From contig DEWY01000004.1 in NCBI GenBank assembly GCA_002363865.1, positions 124,001 through 188,000 on the forward strand: a stretch of DNA of 64,000 nt. Reading direction: 5' to 3'. This stretch comes from Caulobacteraceae bacterium UBA3198. GTDB lineage: Bacteria; Pseudomonadota; Alphaproteobacteria; Caulobacterales; Caulobacteraceae. Shown one piece after another: positions 7,346 to 16,139 of this stretch (positions are counted from its first letter, which is position 1; every line of letters starts with the position of its first letter). The notes beneath the pieces are model-generated. The model searched no databases. It saw nothing but the letters and a program-made list of their open reading frames with translations, and was not told where the DNA came from. The position numbers were made by a program, and so were the translations under genes.

Positions 7346-9802
7346 CTAGTCCAGATCCAGCCAGCCGGCCGAGCCGATCGGCATGCCGGGCGGCGTCTCG
7401 GGGCGGATCTCCTTGGCGGCGGCCAGGCGACGAAGCTCCGCCGGGTCCTCGATCAGGGCCACCAGCCGCGCGCGGTGCGCCCGCGTCGCCGCATCTCCCC
7501 CTCGGGCGCTCGACAGTCGCGCCGCGATCGCCTCGAGGGCCGCGCTCGCCTGGGCGGTGACGCCGGGCGCAGCCCCCGGGTCCTGGGCCAGGCGACCGAG
7601 GTCCAGCACGGCCCGGGCCTGGGTCCGCTGGGCGATGGGGACCAGGGCGGGATCAGAGGGGTCAGCGAACACCTTGGCCGTCAGGGCGTCCAGCACCTCG
7701 CCGGCCCCGGGCAGAGACGGGTCGCGGCGGTTCTGCTCGATCAGCCGGGCCAGACGCTGATCGTTCAGCAGCACGTCCAGGGGCAGGCCGGCGGCCACCT
7801 CAGCGGCCGCCAGCGGGTCGAAAATCGGCCCGGCCAGGGTGGGGAAGAGCTCGATCTCGGTCTGCCGGTCGGTGCGACCGGTGAGACCCGCCGACATCAG
7901 CGGCATGAGCCCCCGGGGCGTCTCCAGGGCGGCGGGGTCGAGGGCCGCCAGCAGGGCGAACAGGGCCGCGCGCTGGGCCTGGGCCGGAACCGAGGCCGCA
8001 GACTCCTTGCCGTCGCCGATCACGGAATAGGCGAAATCCACCCCGCCCAGCAGCTTGCCGGCCGCCTCCACCTGATAACGATGCATCAGATAGATGGGCA
8101 CGTACTTGCGGCGGAGCGCCGCCACTGGCTCTCCAGGATAGAGGGCGCCCAGGCCGAAGCTGGAAAGCGCGGCCTTGCGCACGGCCAGCATCCGCTCAAG
8201 TTCGGCGGCCGGGTCAGGGCCGTCGTCCCAAAGGCTGCCCCAGGGCTGGCCGACGCCTAGGCCCCGGGAGTCGGCGTCGGTGATATAGCGCAGGCCGTCC
8301 GGGGCGGTGGCGTTCTGGTGCAGCAGGGTCGGGACCTGGTCCTCGGGCCCATAGACGGCGGCGACGCTGAACTTGTCCCAGTCGCCGATCCCGACCGCAT
8401 AGGCGTCCGACAGGTCCGGCCGGCCCTCGGTCAGCAGGATGCGCGGGGCCGGATAGTCCATCACCGAGGTGCGGCCCTGGGTGGAGCCGGCGAAATTGTG
8501 GGCGAAACCGATGGAGTGTCCGACCTCGTGGGCGCCCAGCTGGCGCAGGCGGGCCAGCGCCACCTCGGCCGGGTCATTGGGTCCGCCCTTGCCCGTCTTG
8601 TCGGCGCCCACCAGGCCTTCGAAGATCAGCATGTCCTGGCGCACCCGAAGCGCGCCCAGCACCACTGAACCTTTAAGGATCTCGCCGGTGCGCGGATCGA
8701 TGATGGTCTGGCCATAGGACCAGCCGCGGGTCGCCCGATCGGCCCAGTTGATCATGCTGTAGCGCACGTCCAGCGGGTCGGCGCCCGCGGGCAGCAGCTC
8801 CACCCGATAGGCGTCCTTGAAGCCGGCGGCCTCGAAGGCGTCGGCCCACCAGGCCGCCCCTTCCATCAGGGCGTTGCGGATCGCCTCGGGCGCGGCGGGG
8901 TCCATATAGAAGATGATCGGCTTCTTCACCGGCGAGACCGCCGCGGTGGGGTCGGTCTTCTCCAGGCGGAAGCGCAGGGCGTACTGCTGGACGATGGGCT
9001 CGCCCAGGGGGGCGGCGAAGTCGAGGAACTGCAGCGCGTTGCCGCCGCTGCGGGGGTCAAACACCCGCGGCTCATAGCCGGGCTCGGGCAGCTCGACGAA
9101 GGAATGGCGCACCTTGAGCGTCATCCGCTTGGCGTCCGGGGTGATGTTGGCCACCTCCCGCCCGGGCGTTTCGGAGACGAAGGTCTGGATGGCCTCCAGC
9201 TCGACATTCTCCGGAAAGGCCTTGGCCGCCTCAGGGTCGGCGAGGCTGAGATCCTTCGACAGGCTCCAGCCGGCCTCCCCCGACCCCTTCAGGGCGTCGA
9301 CCACGCCCAGGGCGTCCTGGGTCAGAAAGCTGGACACGTCGATCAGCATACGGCCCTGGGGATCAACCGACAGGATCTCGCCGGCCCAGACCATGGAGGG
9401 CGCGAAAGCGTCCCGCGCCGAGGCCTGCTCCACCTCAGGCGCGCCGACCGCGCGGAAGCGGGGGTTCTCATATTCCGCCACCACCTTGGCTCCGACCCGG
9501 CGGAAGGCGAGCAGCCGCGAGGGGCCAAGCCTGGCCTTATCCAGGCCGATGGGCGCCGAGCCCAGGCCCGTGCGCAGGCTGGCCACATGAATATAGCGGC
9601 CGCTGACGCCCTCGGCGTCCGGCGCCGGCAGCAGCATCAGCACCCGGCCGCGCTCGGCGTCGGCATAGATGGGGATCAGCCCCTCGGTCCGGGTGAGGCC
9701 GGCGGTCACCTCGCCCATGGGTCGCGGCGCAGCCTGGGCGGCCAGCGGGCAGGACAGCAGCGCGGCCACGGCGGCGGCCGCCAGCAAGGTGTTACGGATC
9801 AT
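7346..9802 (-). CDS. Secreted zinc-dependent metalloprotease (DUF5117/EcxA-like)
   Basis: About 818 residues. A signal peptide (MIRNTLLAAAAVAALL through AAQA) directs export. A long N-terminal beta-rich region (DUF5117-like) is followed by the metzincin-type zinc site HEVGHSIGFAHN with a downstream VMDYPAP, the expected Met-turn region. A large helical C-terminal domain completes the protein. It is probably a periplasmic or secreted peptidase of unknown substrate. I prefer the ATG giving MIRN, with a G-rich tract before it, to a TTG ten codons upstream that would put charged residues before the signal peptide. It stands alone, with repeat copy 2 after its stop. Confidence 0.9.
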   Translation of the reverse strand: MIRNTLLAAAAVAALLSCPLAAQAAPRPMGEVTAGLTRTEGLIPIYADAERGRVLMLLPAPDAEGVSGRYIHVASLRTGLGSAPIGLDKARLGPSRLLAFRRVGAKVVAEYENPRFRAVGAPEVEQASARDAFAPSMVWAGEILSVDPQGRMLIDVSSFLTQDALGVVDALKGSGEAGWSLSKDLSLADPEAAKAFPENVELEAIQTFVSETPGREVANITPDAKRMTLKVRHSFVELPEPGYEPRVFDPRSGGNALQFLDFAAPLGEPIVQQYALRFRLEKTDPTAAVSPVKKPIIFYMDPAAPEAIRNALMEGAAWWADAFEAAGFKDAYRVELLPAGADPLDVRYSMINWADRATRGWSYGQTIIDPRTGEILKGSVVLGALRVRQDMLIFEGLVGADKTGKGGPNDPAEVALARLRQLGAHEVGHSIGFAHNFAGSTQGRTSVMDYPAPRILLTEGRPDLSDAYAVGIGDWDKFSVAAVYGPEDQVPTLLHQNATAPDGLRYITDADSRGLGVGQPWGSLWDDGPDPAAELERMLAVRKAALSSFGLGALYPGEPVAALRRKYVPIYLMHRYQVEAAGKLLGGVDFAYSVIGDGKESAASVPAQAQRAALFALLAALDPAALETPRGLMPLMSAGLTGRTDRQTEIELFPTLAGPIFDPLAAAEVAAGLPLDVLLNDQRLARLIEQNRRDPSLPGAGEVLDALTAKVFADPSDPALVPIAQRTQARAVLDLGRLAQDPGAAPGVTAQASAALEAIAARLSSARGGDAATRAHRARLVALIEDPAELRRLAAAKEIRPETPPGMPIGSAGWLDLD

Positions 9803-9924
9803 GATGACGCCCCCGGGTTTGACTGCCGGCAACCTAGGGCCGGGCCGCGCGGCGCGTCCATGAAAGAGGGCGAAATCCCAGGCTGAATCCGCCCGGCGCC
9901 TCGTCTTCGCGCAGGGGGCTTGCC

Positions 9925-9952
9925 TTGACGTTGACGTAAGATGCCACTTACG
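9925..9952 (+). promoter_or_regulatory. MerR-type promoter/operator before the acyl-CoA dehydrogenase operon
   Basis: TTGACG is followed directly by TTGACGTAAG, and CGTAAG/CTTACG forms a perfect 6-bp dyad around ATGCCA. A dyad just downstream of a -35-like TTGACG is where MerR-family activators bind. It lies 55 bases before the merR start, so autoregulation is likely but inferred. Confidence 0.6.
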
Positions 9953-10006
9953 CTGTCAGCCAGAAAACAAGCCGCCAAAAACCAGGCTCAACCGGAGACG
10001 CCAAAC

Positions 10007-10486
10007 ATGCCCACCGACCTGCGCCGCCCCCAACGCACCTATACGATCCGCCAGCTTTGCCTGGAGTTCAAATGCACCCCGCGCGCCCTGCGCTTCTATG
10101 AGGACAAGGGCCTGCTGACCCCGGCCCGCGACGGGATGAACCGGGTCTATTCCTACAAGGACCGCGCCCGCCTGAAGCTGATCCTGCAGGGTAAGCGGGT
10201 GGGCCTGTCCCTGGCGGAGATCGGGGAAATCCTGGACCTCTACGATCTGGACGACGGCGGCGCGGCCCAGATGGCCAAGTCCCTGCGCAAGTTCAAGGAG
10301 CGCATCGTCGCCCTGGAGAGCCAGCGCGAAGACATCGACCGGGCGATCAGCGAGCTGAAGAACGGCTGCAACAACCTCGAGCAGAAGCTCATCGCCACCC
10401 GCCCCGACCTGCTGCCCCGGGCGGCCGACTACGACCAGATGCTGCGCCAGCGCCTCGACGGCCTGGAGCATGTGGGCGCCAAATAA
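10007..10486 (+). CDS. MerR-family transcriptional regulator
   Basis: 159 residues. The N-terminal winged helix-turn-helix reads YTIRQLCLEFKCTPRALRFYEDKGLL (in parts TIRQL, RALRFYED), the MerR hallmark, and is followed by a long C-terminal coiled-coil (about 95-145) for dimerisation. No conserved cysteine pattern for metal sensing is seen; NGCNN contains the only late Cys. The ATG has GGAG 9 bases upstream. It sits 68 bases before an acyl-CoA dehydrogenase in the same direction, as do LiuR-like MerR regulators of acyl-CoA catabolism, so it probably controls that operon. Confidence 0.88.
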   Translation: MPTDLRRPQRTYTIRQLCLEFKCTPRALRFYEDKGLLTPARDGMNRVYSYKDRARLKLILQGKRVGLSLAEIGEILDLYDLDDGGAAQMAKSLRKFKERIVALESQREDIDRAISELKNGCNNLEQKLIATRPDLLPRAADYDQMLRQRLDGLEHVGAK

Positions 10487-10554
10487 GGCCCCATTTCTCG
10501 ACCATCCTATCCTGACCGGGCCGGGTGACCGGCCCGGCCGACACCGGAGTCCCC

Positions 10555-12342
10555 ATGCCCTATCAGCCCCCTGTCCGCGACCACCTCTTCCTGCTGCGCG
10601 ATGTCCTTCAGATCGAGCGCTATGGGGATCTGCCCGGCTTTTCCGAAGCCTCGATGGACGTGGTTGCGCAGATCGTCGAGGAGGCCGCCCGCTTCACCGG
10701 CGAGGTCCTGGCGCCGCTGAACAGCGTCGGCGACAAACAGGGCTGCACCTGGCACGCCGACCATTCGGTCACCACGCCGGACGGCTTCAAGGCCGCCTAT
10801 AAGGCCCTGGTCGAGGGCGGCTGGCCGGCCCTGGGCGCCGACAAGGCCTATGGTGGCCAGGGCCTGGCCCACGTGGTCAACCTGTCCTTCTCGGAGATGT
10901 CGTCCTCGGCCAACATGGCGTTTTCCATGTATCCGGGCCTGACGCACGGGGCCTATTCGGCCATCCACACCGGCGGCTCCCAGGACCAGAAGGACCTCTA
11001 TCTGCCCAAGCTCGCCTCAGGCGAATGGGGCGGCACCATGAACCTGACCGAGCCCCATTGCGGCACGGACCTGGGCCTGCTGCGGACCAAGGCGGTCCCG
11101 CAAGCCGACGGCTCCTATCGCATCACCGGCCAGAAGATCTGGATCTCCGGCGGCGAGCACGACATGGCCGACAACATCGTCCACCTGGTCCTGGCGAGGA
11201 TCGAAGGCGCGCCGGCCGGCACCCGCGGCATCAGCCTGTTCATCGTGCCCAAGTTCATCCCGGACGCCGAAGGCAAGCCTGGCGAGCGCAACACCGTCTT
11301 CTGCGCCGGCCTGGAAGAGAAGATGGGCATCCACGGAAACGCCACCTGCGTCATCCAGCACGAGGAGTCCGTCGGCTGGCTGGTGGGCGAGGAGAACCAG
11401 GGCCTGCGCCTGATGTTCGTGATGATGAACGAGGCCCGCATCGGGGTCGGCCTGCAAGGGGTCGCCCAGGCCGAGGCCGCCTATCAGGCCGCCGCCAGCT
11501 TCGCCAAGGACCGTCTGCAGGGCCGCTCCCTGACCGGTCCGAAGAACCCCGACGGTCCCGCCGACCCGATCATCGTCCATCCCGACGTGCGCCGCATGCT
11601 GATGGACTCCAAGGCCGTCATCGAGGCCGGCCGCGCCTTCCTCTTCTGGACCGCCCTGCACGGGGACCTGGCCCATGGCAGCCCCGATGAGGCCGTCCGT
11701 CAGAAGGGTTCGGACTACATGGCCCTGATGACCCCGGTGGTGAAGGGCTTCCTCACCGACCGCGGCTTCAAGGTCTGTTCCGACGCCATGCAGGTGCACG
11801 GCGGCTCCGGCTTCACCGAGCATTTCCCCGCCAGCCAGTACATGCGCGATTGCCGGATCGCGCTGATCTATGAGGGCACCAACGGCGTCCAGGCCCTGGA
11901 CCTGGTGGGCCGCAAGCTGGCCGCCGAGGGCGGCCGCGGCGTCATGGGCTTCTTCGCCGAGATCGACGCCTATGTGGGCGCCCATGAGAACGATCCGGCC
12001 CTGGCCCCGATCATCGAGGGCCTCTCACACGCCAAGGAAGAGCTGCAGGACGCCACCATGTGGCTGATGGCCAATGGCCTGGCCAATCCCGACCATGCCG
12101 GCGCGGCCTCCACCGACTACATGCACCTCTTCGGCCTCACGGCGCTGGCCTATATGTGGGCCATGATGGCCAAGGCCGCCCAGGACAAGATCGCCGCCGG
12201 CGACGCCGACCCCTATTACGCGACCCGCCTGACGCTCGCCCGCTACTATGTGGAGCGCATCCTGCCCGAGACCGGCGCCCATCTGGCCAAGCTGAAGACC
12301 GGCGCCGACACCCTGATGAGCCTGCCGGCCGAGGCCTTCTGA
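10555..12342 (+). CDS. Acyl-CoA dehydrogenase (FadE/DmdC-like, long form)
   Basis: 595 residues, longer than the usual 380-residue enzymes, matching the FadE-type group with a C-terminal extension. MNLTEPHCGTDLGLLRTKA and ITGQKIWISGGEHD are the FAD/substrate-binding strands; MQVHGGSGFTEHFPASQYMRD and IYEGTNGVQALDL are the C-terminal helical-domain motifs, with the Glu of YEGTNG the likely catalytic base. It oxidises acyl-CoA to enoyl-CoA, passing electrons to ETF. GGAG lies 7 bases before the ATG. It is preceded by merR, and its stop overlaps the osmC start, so the three form an operon. The exact acyl chain is not predictable; DmdC (methylmercaptopropionyl-CoA) homologues look similar. Confidence 0.92.
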   Translation: MPYQPPVRDHLFLLRDVLQIERYGDLPGFSEASMDVVAQIVEEAARFTGEVLAPLNSVGDKQGCTWHADHSVTTPDGFKAAYKALVEGGWPALGADKAYGGQGLAHVVNLSFSEMSSSANMAFSMYPGLTHGAYSAIHTGGSQDQKDLYLPKLASGEWGGTMNLTEPHCGTDLGLLRTKAVPQADGSYRITGQKIWISGGEHDMADNIVHLVLARIEGAPAGTRGISLFIVPKFIPDAEGKPGERNTVFCAGLEEKMGIHGNATCVIQHEESVGWLVGEENQGLRLMFVMMNEARIGVGLQGVAQAEAAYQAAASFAKDRLQGRSLTGPKNPDGPADPIIVHPDVRRMLMDSKAVIEAGRAFLFWTALHGDLAHGSPDEAVRQKGSDYMALMTPVVKGFLTDRGFKVCSDAMQVHGGSGFTEHFPASQYMRDCRIALIYEGTNGVQALDLVGRKLAAEGGRGVMGFFAEIDAYVGAHENDPALAPIIEGLSHAKEELQDATMWLMANGLANPDHAGAASTDYMHLFGLTALAYMWAMMAKAAQDKIAAGDADPYYATRLTLARYYVERILPETGAHLAKLKTGADTLMSLPAEAF

Positions 12343-12797
12343 TGGCGACCTACCGGGCCAGCGTCACCTGGCGGCTTTCGGCGGGGGAAGACTTCCCCGC
12401 CGGCCGCTACAGCCGCGGCCACGAACTGGGCTTCGACCGGGGCACGACCGTGTCAGGCACCGCCTCATCCCATGTGGTGGGCAACAAGTGGTCGGTGGAA
12501 GGCGCGGTCGATCCCGAACAGATGCTGGTCTCGGCGCTCTCGTCCTGCCACATGCTGACCTTCCTGCATCGGGCGCGGCTGGCGGGCTTTTCGGTGGCGT
12601 CCTATGCTGACGCCGCTGAAGGCGTGATGAGCGAAATCGCCCCAGGTCGCCAGGCGGTGACCAGGGTCACCCTGCATCCCACCATCGAATGGTCCGGCGC
12701 CGCGCCAGACGCCGAGACCCTGGCGCGCCTGCACCACGAAGCGCACGAAGAGTGCTTCATCGCCAACTCGGTAAAGACCGAGGTGGTGGTGGCCTGA
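12342..12797 (+). CDS. OsmC-family peroxiredoxin-like protein
   Basis: 151 residues. The two OsmC/Ohr cysteines are in LSSCHMLTFL (near 63) and EECFIANS (near 138), with an N-terminal beta region and central helix. OsmC proteins reduce organic hydroperoxides. The start overlaps the acyl-CoA dehydrogenase stop (TGATG), so it is translationally coupled and co-regulated. A role in clearing lipid peroxides during fatty-acid breakdown is a reasonable inference. It converges on vsr, with repeat copy 3 in the gap. Confidence 0.9.
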   Translation: MATYRASVTWRLSAGEDFPAGRYSRGHELGFDRGTTVSGTASSHVVGNKWSVEGAVDPEQMLVSALSSCHMLTFLHRARLAGFSVASYADAAEGVMSEIAPGRQAVTRVTLHPTIEWSGAAPDAETLARLHHEAHEECFIANSVKTEVVVA

Positions 12798-12818
12798 GGG
12801 GCGCGGCCGCCTCAAACT

Positions 12819-12906
12819 CCGTCACCCTCGGGCCCGACCCGAGGGTCCATGCACACAGTCGTTCGCCGGTGTTCATGGATGGTCGGGTCAAGCCCGACCT
12901 TGACGG
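12819..12906 (+). repeat. Dispersed palindromic intergenic repeat, copy 3
   Basis: It carries CCGTCA/TGACGG ends, hairpin 1 CCTCGGG/CCCGAGG, the central CATGCACAC/GTGTTCATG pairing, and hairpin 2 GGTCGGG/CCCGACC. It lies between the convergent osmC-like and vsr genes, and its right end supplies the last codons and stop of vsr. Confidence 0.9.
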
Positions 12907-13334
12907 CGGGTAGAGGCGAGAGGCGAAGTGTCCAATAACGCAGCCAGCCGTGCCCTCAGCGCGGCCTCGTTCTTCATCTCGCACTCCCAGACCACCTCGA
13001 CCCGCCAGCCGGCCTCGACCAGGGCCGCGCCGACGGCGGCGTCGCGGGCCCGGTTGCGGGCGACCTTGCCGAGCCAGTAGTCGCGGTTGGTCTTCGGCAC
13101 GCGGGCGCCCCGTTGGCAATCGTGGCCATGCCAGAAGCAGCCGTGCGCGAAGATGGCCAGACGCCGTCCGGGCAGCACGAGGTCGGGCGAGCCCGGCAGG
13201 TCCTTGCGGTTCAGGCGGTAGCGGGCGCCGAGCCTCGTGAGCAAGCGCCGCAGGGTGCGCTCCGGCGTGGTGCCCGAGCCCTTGACCCGCCGCATGACGG
13301 CGGAGCGCTTGGCCGCGTCATAGACGTCGGTCAC
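12888..13334 (-). CDS. vsr: Very short patch repair endonuclease
   Basis: 148 residues. The Vsr signatures are clear: MRRVKGSGTTPE near the start, SPDLVLPGRRLAIFAHGC with the catalytic Asp, and CFWHGHDC with the catalytic and zinc residues, then PKTNRDYWLGKVARN. Vsr nicks T:G mismatches made by deamination of 5-methylcytosine, so it usually accompanies a C5 cytosine methyltransferase. One lies about 1 kb upstream on the same strand, separated only by cysK. The extreme C-terminus runs into repeat copy 3, so the tail sequence is probably not conserved. Confidence 0.93.
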   Translation of the reverse strand: MTDVYDAAKRSAVMRRVKGSGTTPERTLRRLLTRLGARYRLNRKDLPGSPDLVLPGRRLAIFAHGCFWHGHDCQRGARVPKTNRDYWLGKVARNRARDAAVGAALVEAGWRVEVVWECEMKNEAALRARLAALLDTSPLASTRRQGRA

Positions 13335-13354
13335 GCCCGGCCGCTCCGCAGGTC

Positions 13355-14344
13355 CTAGAGCCCTTCGAAGAGGGCGGTGGAGAGGTAGCGCTCGGCGAAG
13401 CTCGGAATGATGACCACAATGGTCTTGCCGGCCATGTCGTCGCGGGCCGCTACATGGAAGGCCGCGGTCAGGGCCGCCCCGGAGGAGATGCCCACCGGCA
13501 GCCCCTCTTCCCGGGCCACCCGGCGGGCCATGGCGAAGCTGTCATCATTGGAGACCTGCACCACCTCGTCGATGACGCTGCGGTCGAGGATGGAGGGGAC
13601 AAAGCCGGCCCCGATGCCCTGGATCTTGTGTGGCCCCGGCTGGCCGCCAGACAGCACCGGCGAGGCCTCGGGCTCGACGGCGATCATCTTCAGGGAGGCC
13701 TTGCGGGCCTTCAGCGCCTGGCCGACACCGGAAATCGTGCCGCCGGTGCCGACGCCGGAGATCACCACGTCCACCTTGCCCTGGGTGTCGTTCCAGATCT
13801 CCTCGGCGGTGGAGACCCGGTGAACCAGGGGGTTGGCGCCGTTATCGAACTGCTGGGGCATCACTGCGCCCGGTGTCGCCTCGACGATTTCGCGGGCTCT
13901 CGCCACCGCGCCGGCCATGCCGCGCTCGGCCGGCGTGAGTTCGAGCTTGGCGCCCATCAGGGCCAGCATCTTGCGCCGCTCGATGGACATGCTCTCGGGC
14001 ATGACCAGGGTCAGGGGATAGCCCTTGGCCGCCGCCACGAAGGCCAGCGCGATGCCGGTATTGCCGCTAGTGGGCTCGACGATGGTGGAGCCGGCCTTGA
14101 GAATCCCCTGGGCCTCCAGGGACTCGATCATGGCCACGCCGATGCGGTCCTTCACCGAGGCGATCGGATTGAAGAATTCCAGCTTAGCGAGCACCTCGCC
14201 CTTGGGCTTCAGCGCCGCGGTCAGCCGCGGCAGGCGCACCAGGGGGGTGTCGCCGATGGTGTCGATGATCGAGTCATAGACCTTGCCCCGGCCCACCCGG
14301 CGGAGACGTTCAGCGTCGTAGGTCTTGTCGGAAGTGGCGTCCAT
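13355..14344 (-). CDS. cysK: Cysteine synthase A
   Basis: 329 residues. It is a PLP fold-type II enzyme with NPIASVKDRIG (PLP lysine near 66), EPTSGNTGIAL (sulfide/O-acetylserine loop), ISGVGTGGTISG (phosphate loop) and GISSGAAL. It makes L-cysteine from O-acetylserine and sulfide. Position between the C5 methyltransferase and vsr, all on one strand with a 20-base gap to vsr, is unusual, since the methyltransferase and Vsr are functional partners. AAGG about 10 bases before the ATG supports the start; an N-terminal extension of about 20 residues precedes the conserved core. Confidence 0.94.
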   Translation of the reverse strand: MDATSDKTYDAERLRRVGRGKVYDSIIDTIGDTPLVRLPRLTAALKPKGEVLAKLEFFNPIASVKDRIGVAMIESLEAQGILKAGSTIVEPTSGNTGIALAFVAAAKGYPLTLVMPESMSIERRKMLALMGAKLELTPAERGMAGAVARAREIVEATPGAVMPQQFDNGANPLVHRVSTAEEIWNDTQGKVDVVISGVGTGGTISGVGQALKARKASLKMIAVEPEASPVLSGGQPGPHKIQGIGAGFVPSILDRSVIDEVVQVSNDDSFAMARRVAREEGLPVGISSGAALTAAFHVAARDDMAGKTIVVIIPSFAERYLSTALFEGL

Positions 14345-14419
14345 GGACCTGCCTTCTCAATTCGCGTGTCGTGCCCTTTGAACGCGAACTTAGGGGTTCA
14401 GGTCGCAATTGTAAGCCGG

Positions 14420-15562
14420 TCATTCAGCGGCGATGACCCTGCGATAGGCGCCCATCAGCGGCTGGAGCAGGTTTTCCGAAAGCCAGGCCACCACCGGAAC
14501 GGCCACCCCATCGCCGGTCACATGGAGGGCCCCATTGGCCGAGGCCGGCAGGACATAGGTCTCCGGCAGGCCCATCAGCCGGGCCGATTCCCGGGGCGAA
14601 ATCAGCCGTGAGCGCAGGCCTTTCGCATCGCCGATCAACAGCATCTGGCGCGAGGAGCCCCCCGAAGGCGTGCGCAGGCATCCGGCCAAACCATCCAGAC
14701 GCACCTCGGCCCGTTGAACCCGGACGCCGTTCTCAGTGCGGATCCGCCGGTAGGCCGCGCCGATAGCCTGGCCCTTGGCGGCCCGCTCGGCGTCGAACCG
14801 GCGGCGATGCAGGGGCGACATCTGGTCGAGCAGCACTTGCGTCTGGGCGGGCGTCCGCCAGGCGACGGCGCCGTCATCCTCTAGCAGGCTGGCGAGCTCC
14901 GTATTGCGGGTCGGCGGCGCCGCCAGGCTCCACCAGACCCAGCGGTCGGCCAGATCCGCCGGCAGGCGGCCTTGCGCCTCGACCAGGGCGCGGCTGTGGA
15001 AGGGGCTCGGGCCGGTGAGTCCGGGGGGCGGCGTAGCCTGGGTGGCCACCACGAACACCCGCGGCCGCGACTGGGGAACGAAGCGGGCGGCGTCGATCTC
15101 CAGGGCGCCGAAGTGATAGCCCGCCTCGGCCAGGGCCTGGCAGAGGGCCTGGAAGTCGGCCCCGCCGTGGGATGTCAGCAGGCCGACCACGTTCTCGATG
15201 ACGATCGTCTTCGGCGCCCGGCCCTCGGCGTTCAGGTCTTGGACCAGTTTCCAGAAGCCGAAAAAGGCCGAGGATCGCCCGCCGGCCAGGCCCGCCCGGG
15301 CGCCGGCCAGGCTGAAGTCCTGGCAGGGCGAGGAGGCCCAGGCGAGGTCGGCCTGTCCTGGCAGATCGGCGGCCGTCAGCTTCCAGACATCACCTTCGTG
15401 GAAATGGGCGTCGGCGTCGGGGAAGTTGGCGCGGTAGGCCCGGGCCTTGACCGCATCGAAGTCGTTGGCGAAGGCGCAGTCCCACCCCTCGCCCAGGCCA
15501 AGCCTGGCCATGCCGCCGCCGGCGAAGAACTCATAGAAACAGGGGCGACGGTTTCGACTCAT
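14420..15562 (-). CDS. DNA (cytosine-5-)-methyltransferase
   Basis: About 380 residues. Motif I is FYEFFAGGGMARLGLG, motif IV SSPCQDFSLAGAR with the catalytic Cys of PCQ, motif VI ENVVGLL, motif VIII QSRPRVFVVATQ, and the C-terminal motifs IX/X include RLMGLPETYVLP and GDGVAVPVV. A target-recognition domain lies at about 195-290. It methylates cytosine in a short DNA site; the site cannot be read from sequence. Vsr lies downstream across cysK; no restriction nuclease is visible, so it looks like a solitary Dcm-type enzyme. I chose the ATG giving MSRNRR; a longer frame exists upstream. Confidence 0.92.
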   Translation of the reverse strand: MSRNRRPCFYEFFAGGGMARLGLGEGWDCAFANDFDAVKARAYRANFPDADAHFHEGDVWKLTAADLPGQADLAWASSPCQDFSLAGARAGLAGGRSSAFFGFWKLVQDLNAEGRAPKTIVIENVVGLLTSHGGADFQALCQALAEAGYHFGALEIDAARFVPQSRPRVFVVATQATPPPGLTGPSPFHSRALVEAQGRLPADLADRWVWWSLAAPPTRNTELASLLEDDGAVAWRTPAQTQVLLDQMSPLHRRRFDAERAAKGQAIGAAYRRIRTENGVRVQRAEVRLDGLAGCLRTPSGGSSRQMLLIGDAKGLRSRLISPRESARLMGLPETYVLPASANGALHVTGDGVAVPVVAWLSENLLQPLMGAYRRVIAAE

Positions 15563-15611
15563 GGGCAGGGAGTCTAACCTGTCCCGGCCCACGGGAAAGG
15601 ATTCCAGAGCC

Positions 15612-16118
15612 ATGCGCGACATTCGCCCCCATCGATCCGCCCCGACCCGCCTCGCCGGCGGCCTGCTGGTCCTCGCCCTGGGCCTTGCTGCGTGCCAGCC
15701 GCAGGCGCCCGATGGCGGCGAGGCTCAGCCCCCCGCCGACGCGCCCGCGCCCCTGCCGACGCCCCCGGCGCCTGAGGCCGCGCCGCCGGTCGCGGCCGGG
15801 CCCTTTGACGGCGAAATCCGGGCGGTAGGCACAGAACCCTTCTGGGGCCTGCGGATCCGGGACACCGAAATCACCCTCGAACGACCCGACTTTCCCCCCA
15901 GCAAGGGGCCAAACCCAGGGTTCACCCTGGAGGAGGGCCAGGCGGTCTGGCGGACCCGCACGGCCGATGGCGGCGAGCTGATGGTGACGATCTGGGAAGA
16001 AAGCTGCTCTGACGGCATGTCCGACCTGACCTACGCCTATCAGGCCCGGGTGCAGAGCGGCGACGAGACCCTGGAGGGTTGCGCCGGCAAGGAAGGCGCC
16101 ATGCCCCGCGAGGGGTAG
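15612..16118 (+). CDS. Outer-membrane lipoprotein, COG3650-like
   Basis: 168 residues with a lipoprotein signal peptide (lipobox LAAC near residue 27). A Pro/Ala-rich linker (about 30-65) leads to a C-terminal domain with GTEPFWGLRI, ITLERPDFP, WEESCSDGMSDLTYAYQA and LEGCAGK. The GTEPFW and CSDGMSD signatures with two cysteines fit the COG3650/DUF4377-adjacent lipoproteins, possibly structural or envelope-stress proteins. It is divergent from the methyltransferase with only about 50 bases between starts, so both promoters must lie there. Function unknown. Confidence 0.78.
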   Translation: MRDIRPHRSAPTRLAGGLLVLALGLAACQPQAPDGGEAQPPADAPAPLPTPPAPEAAPPVAAGPFDGEIRAVGTEPFWGLRIRDTEITLERPDFPPSKGPNPGFTLEEGQAVWRTRTADGGELMVTIWEESCSDGMSDLTYAYQARVQSGDETLEGCAGKEGAMPREG

Positions 16119-16139
16119 GCTGCGTCCTTGGGCCGGGCC

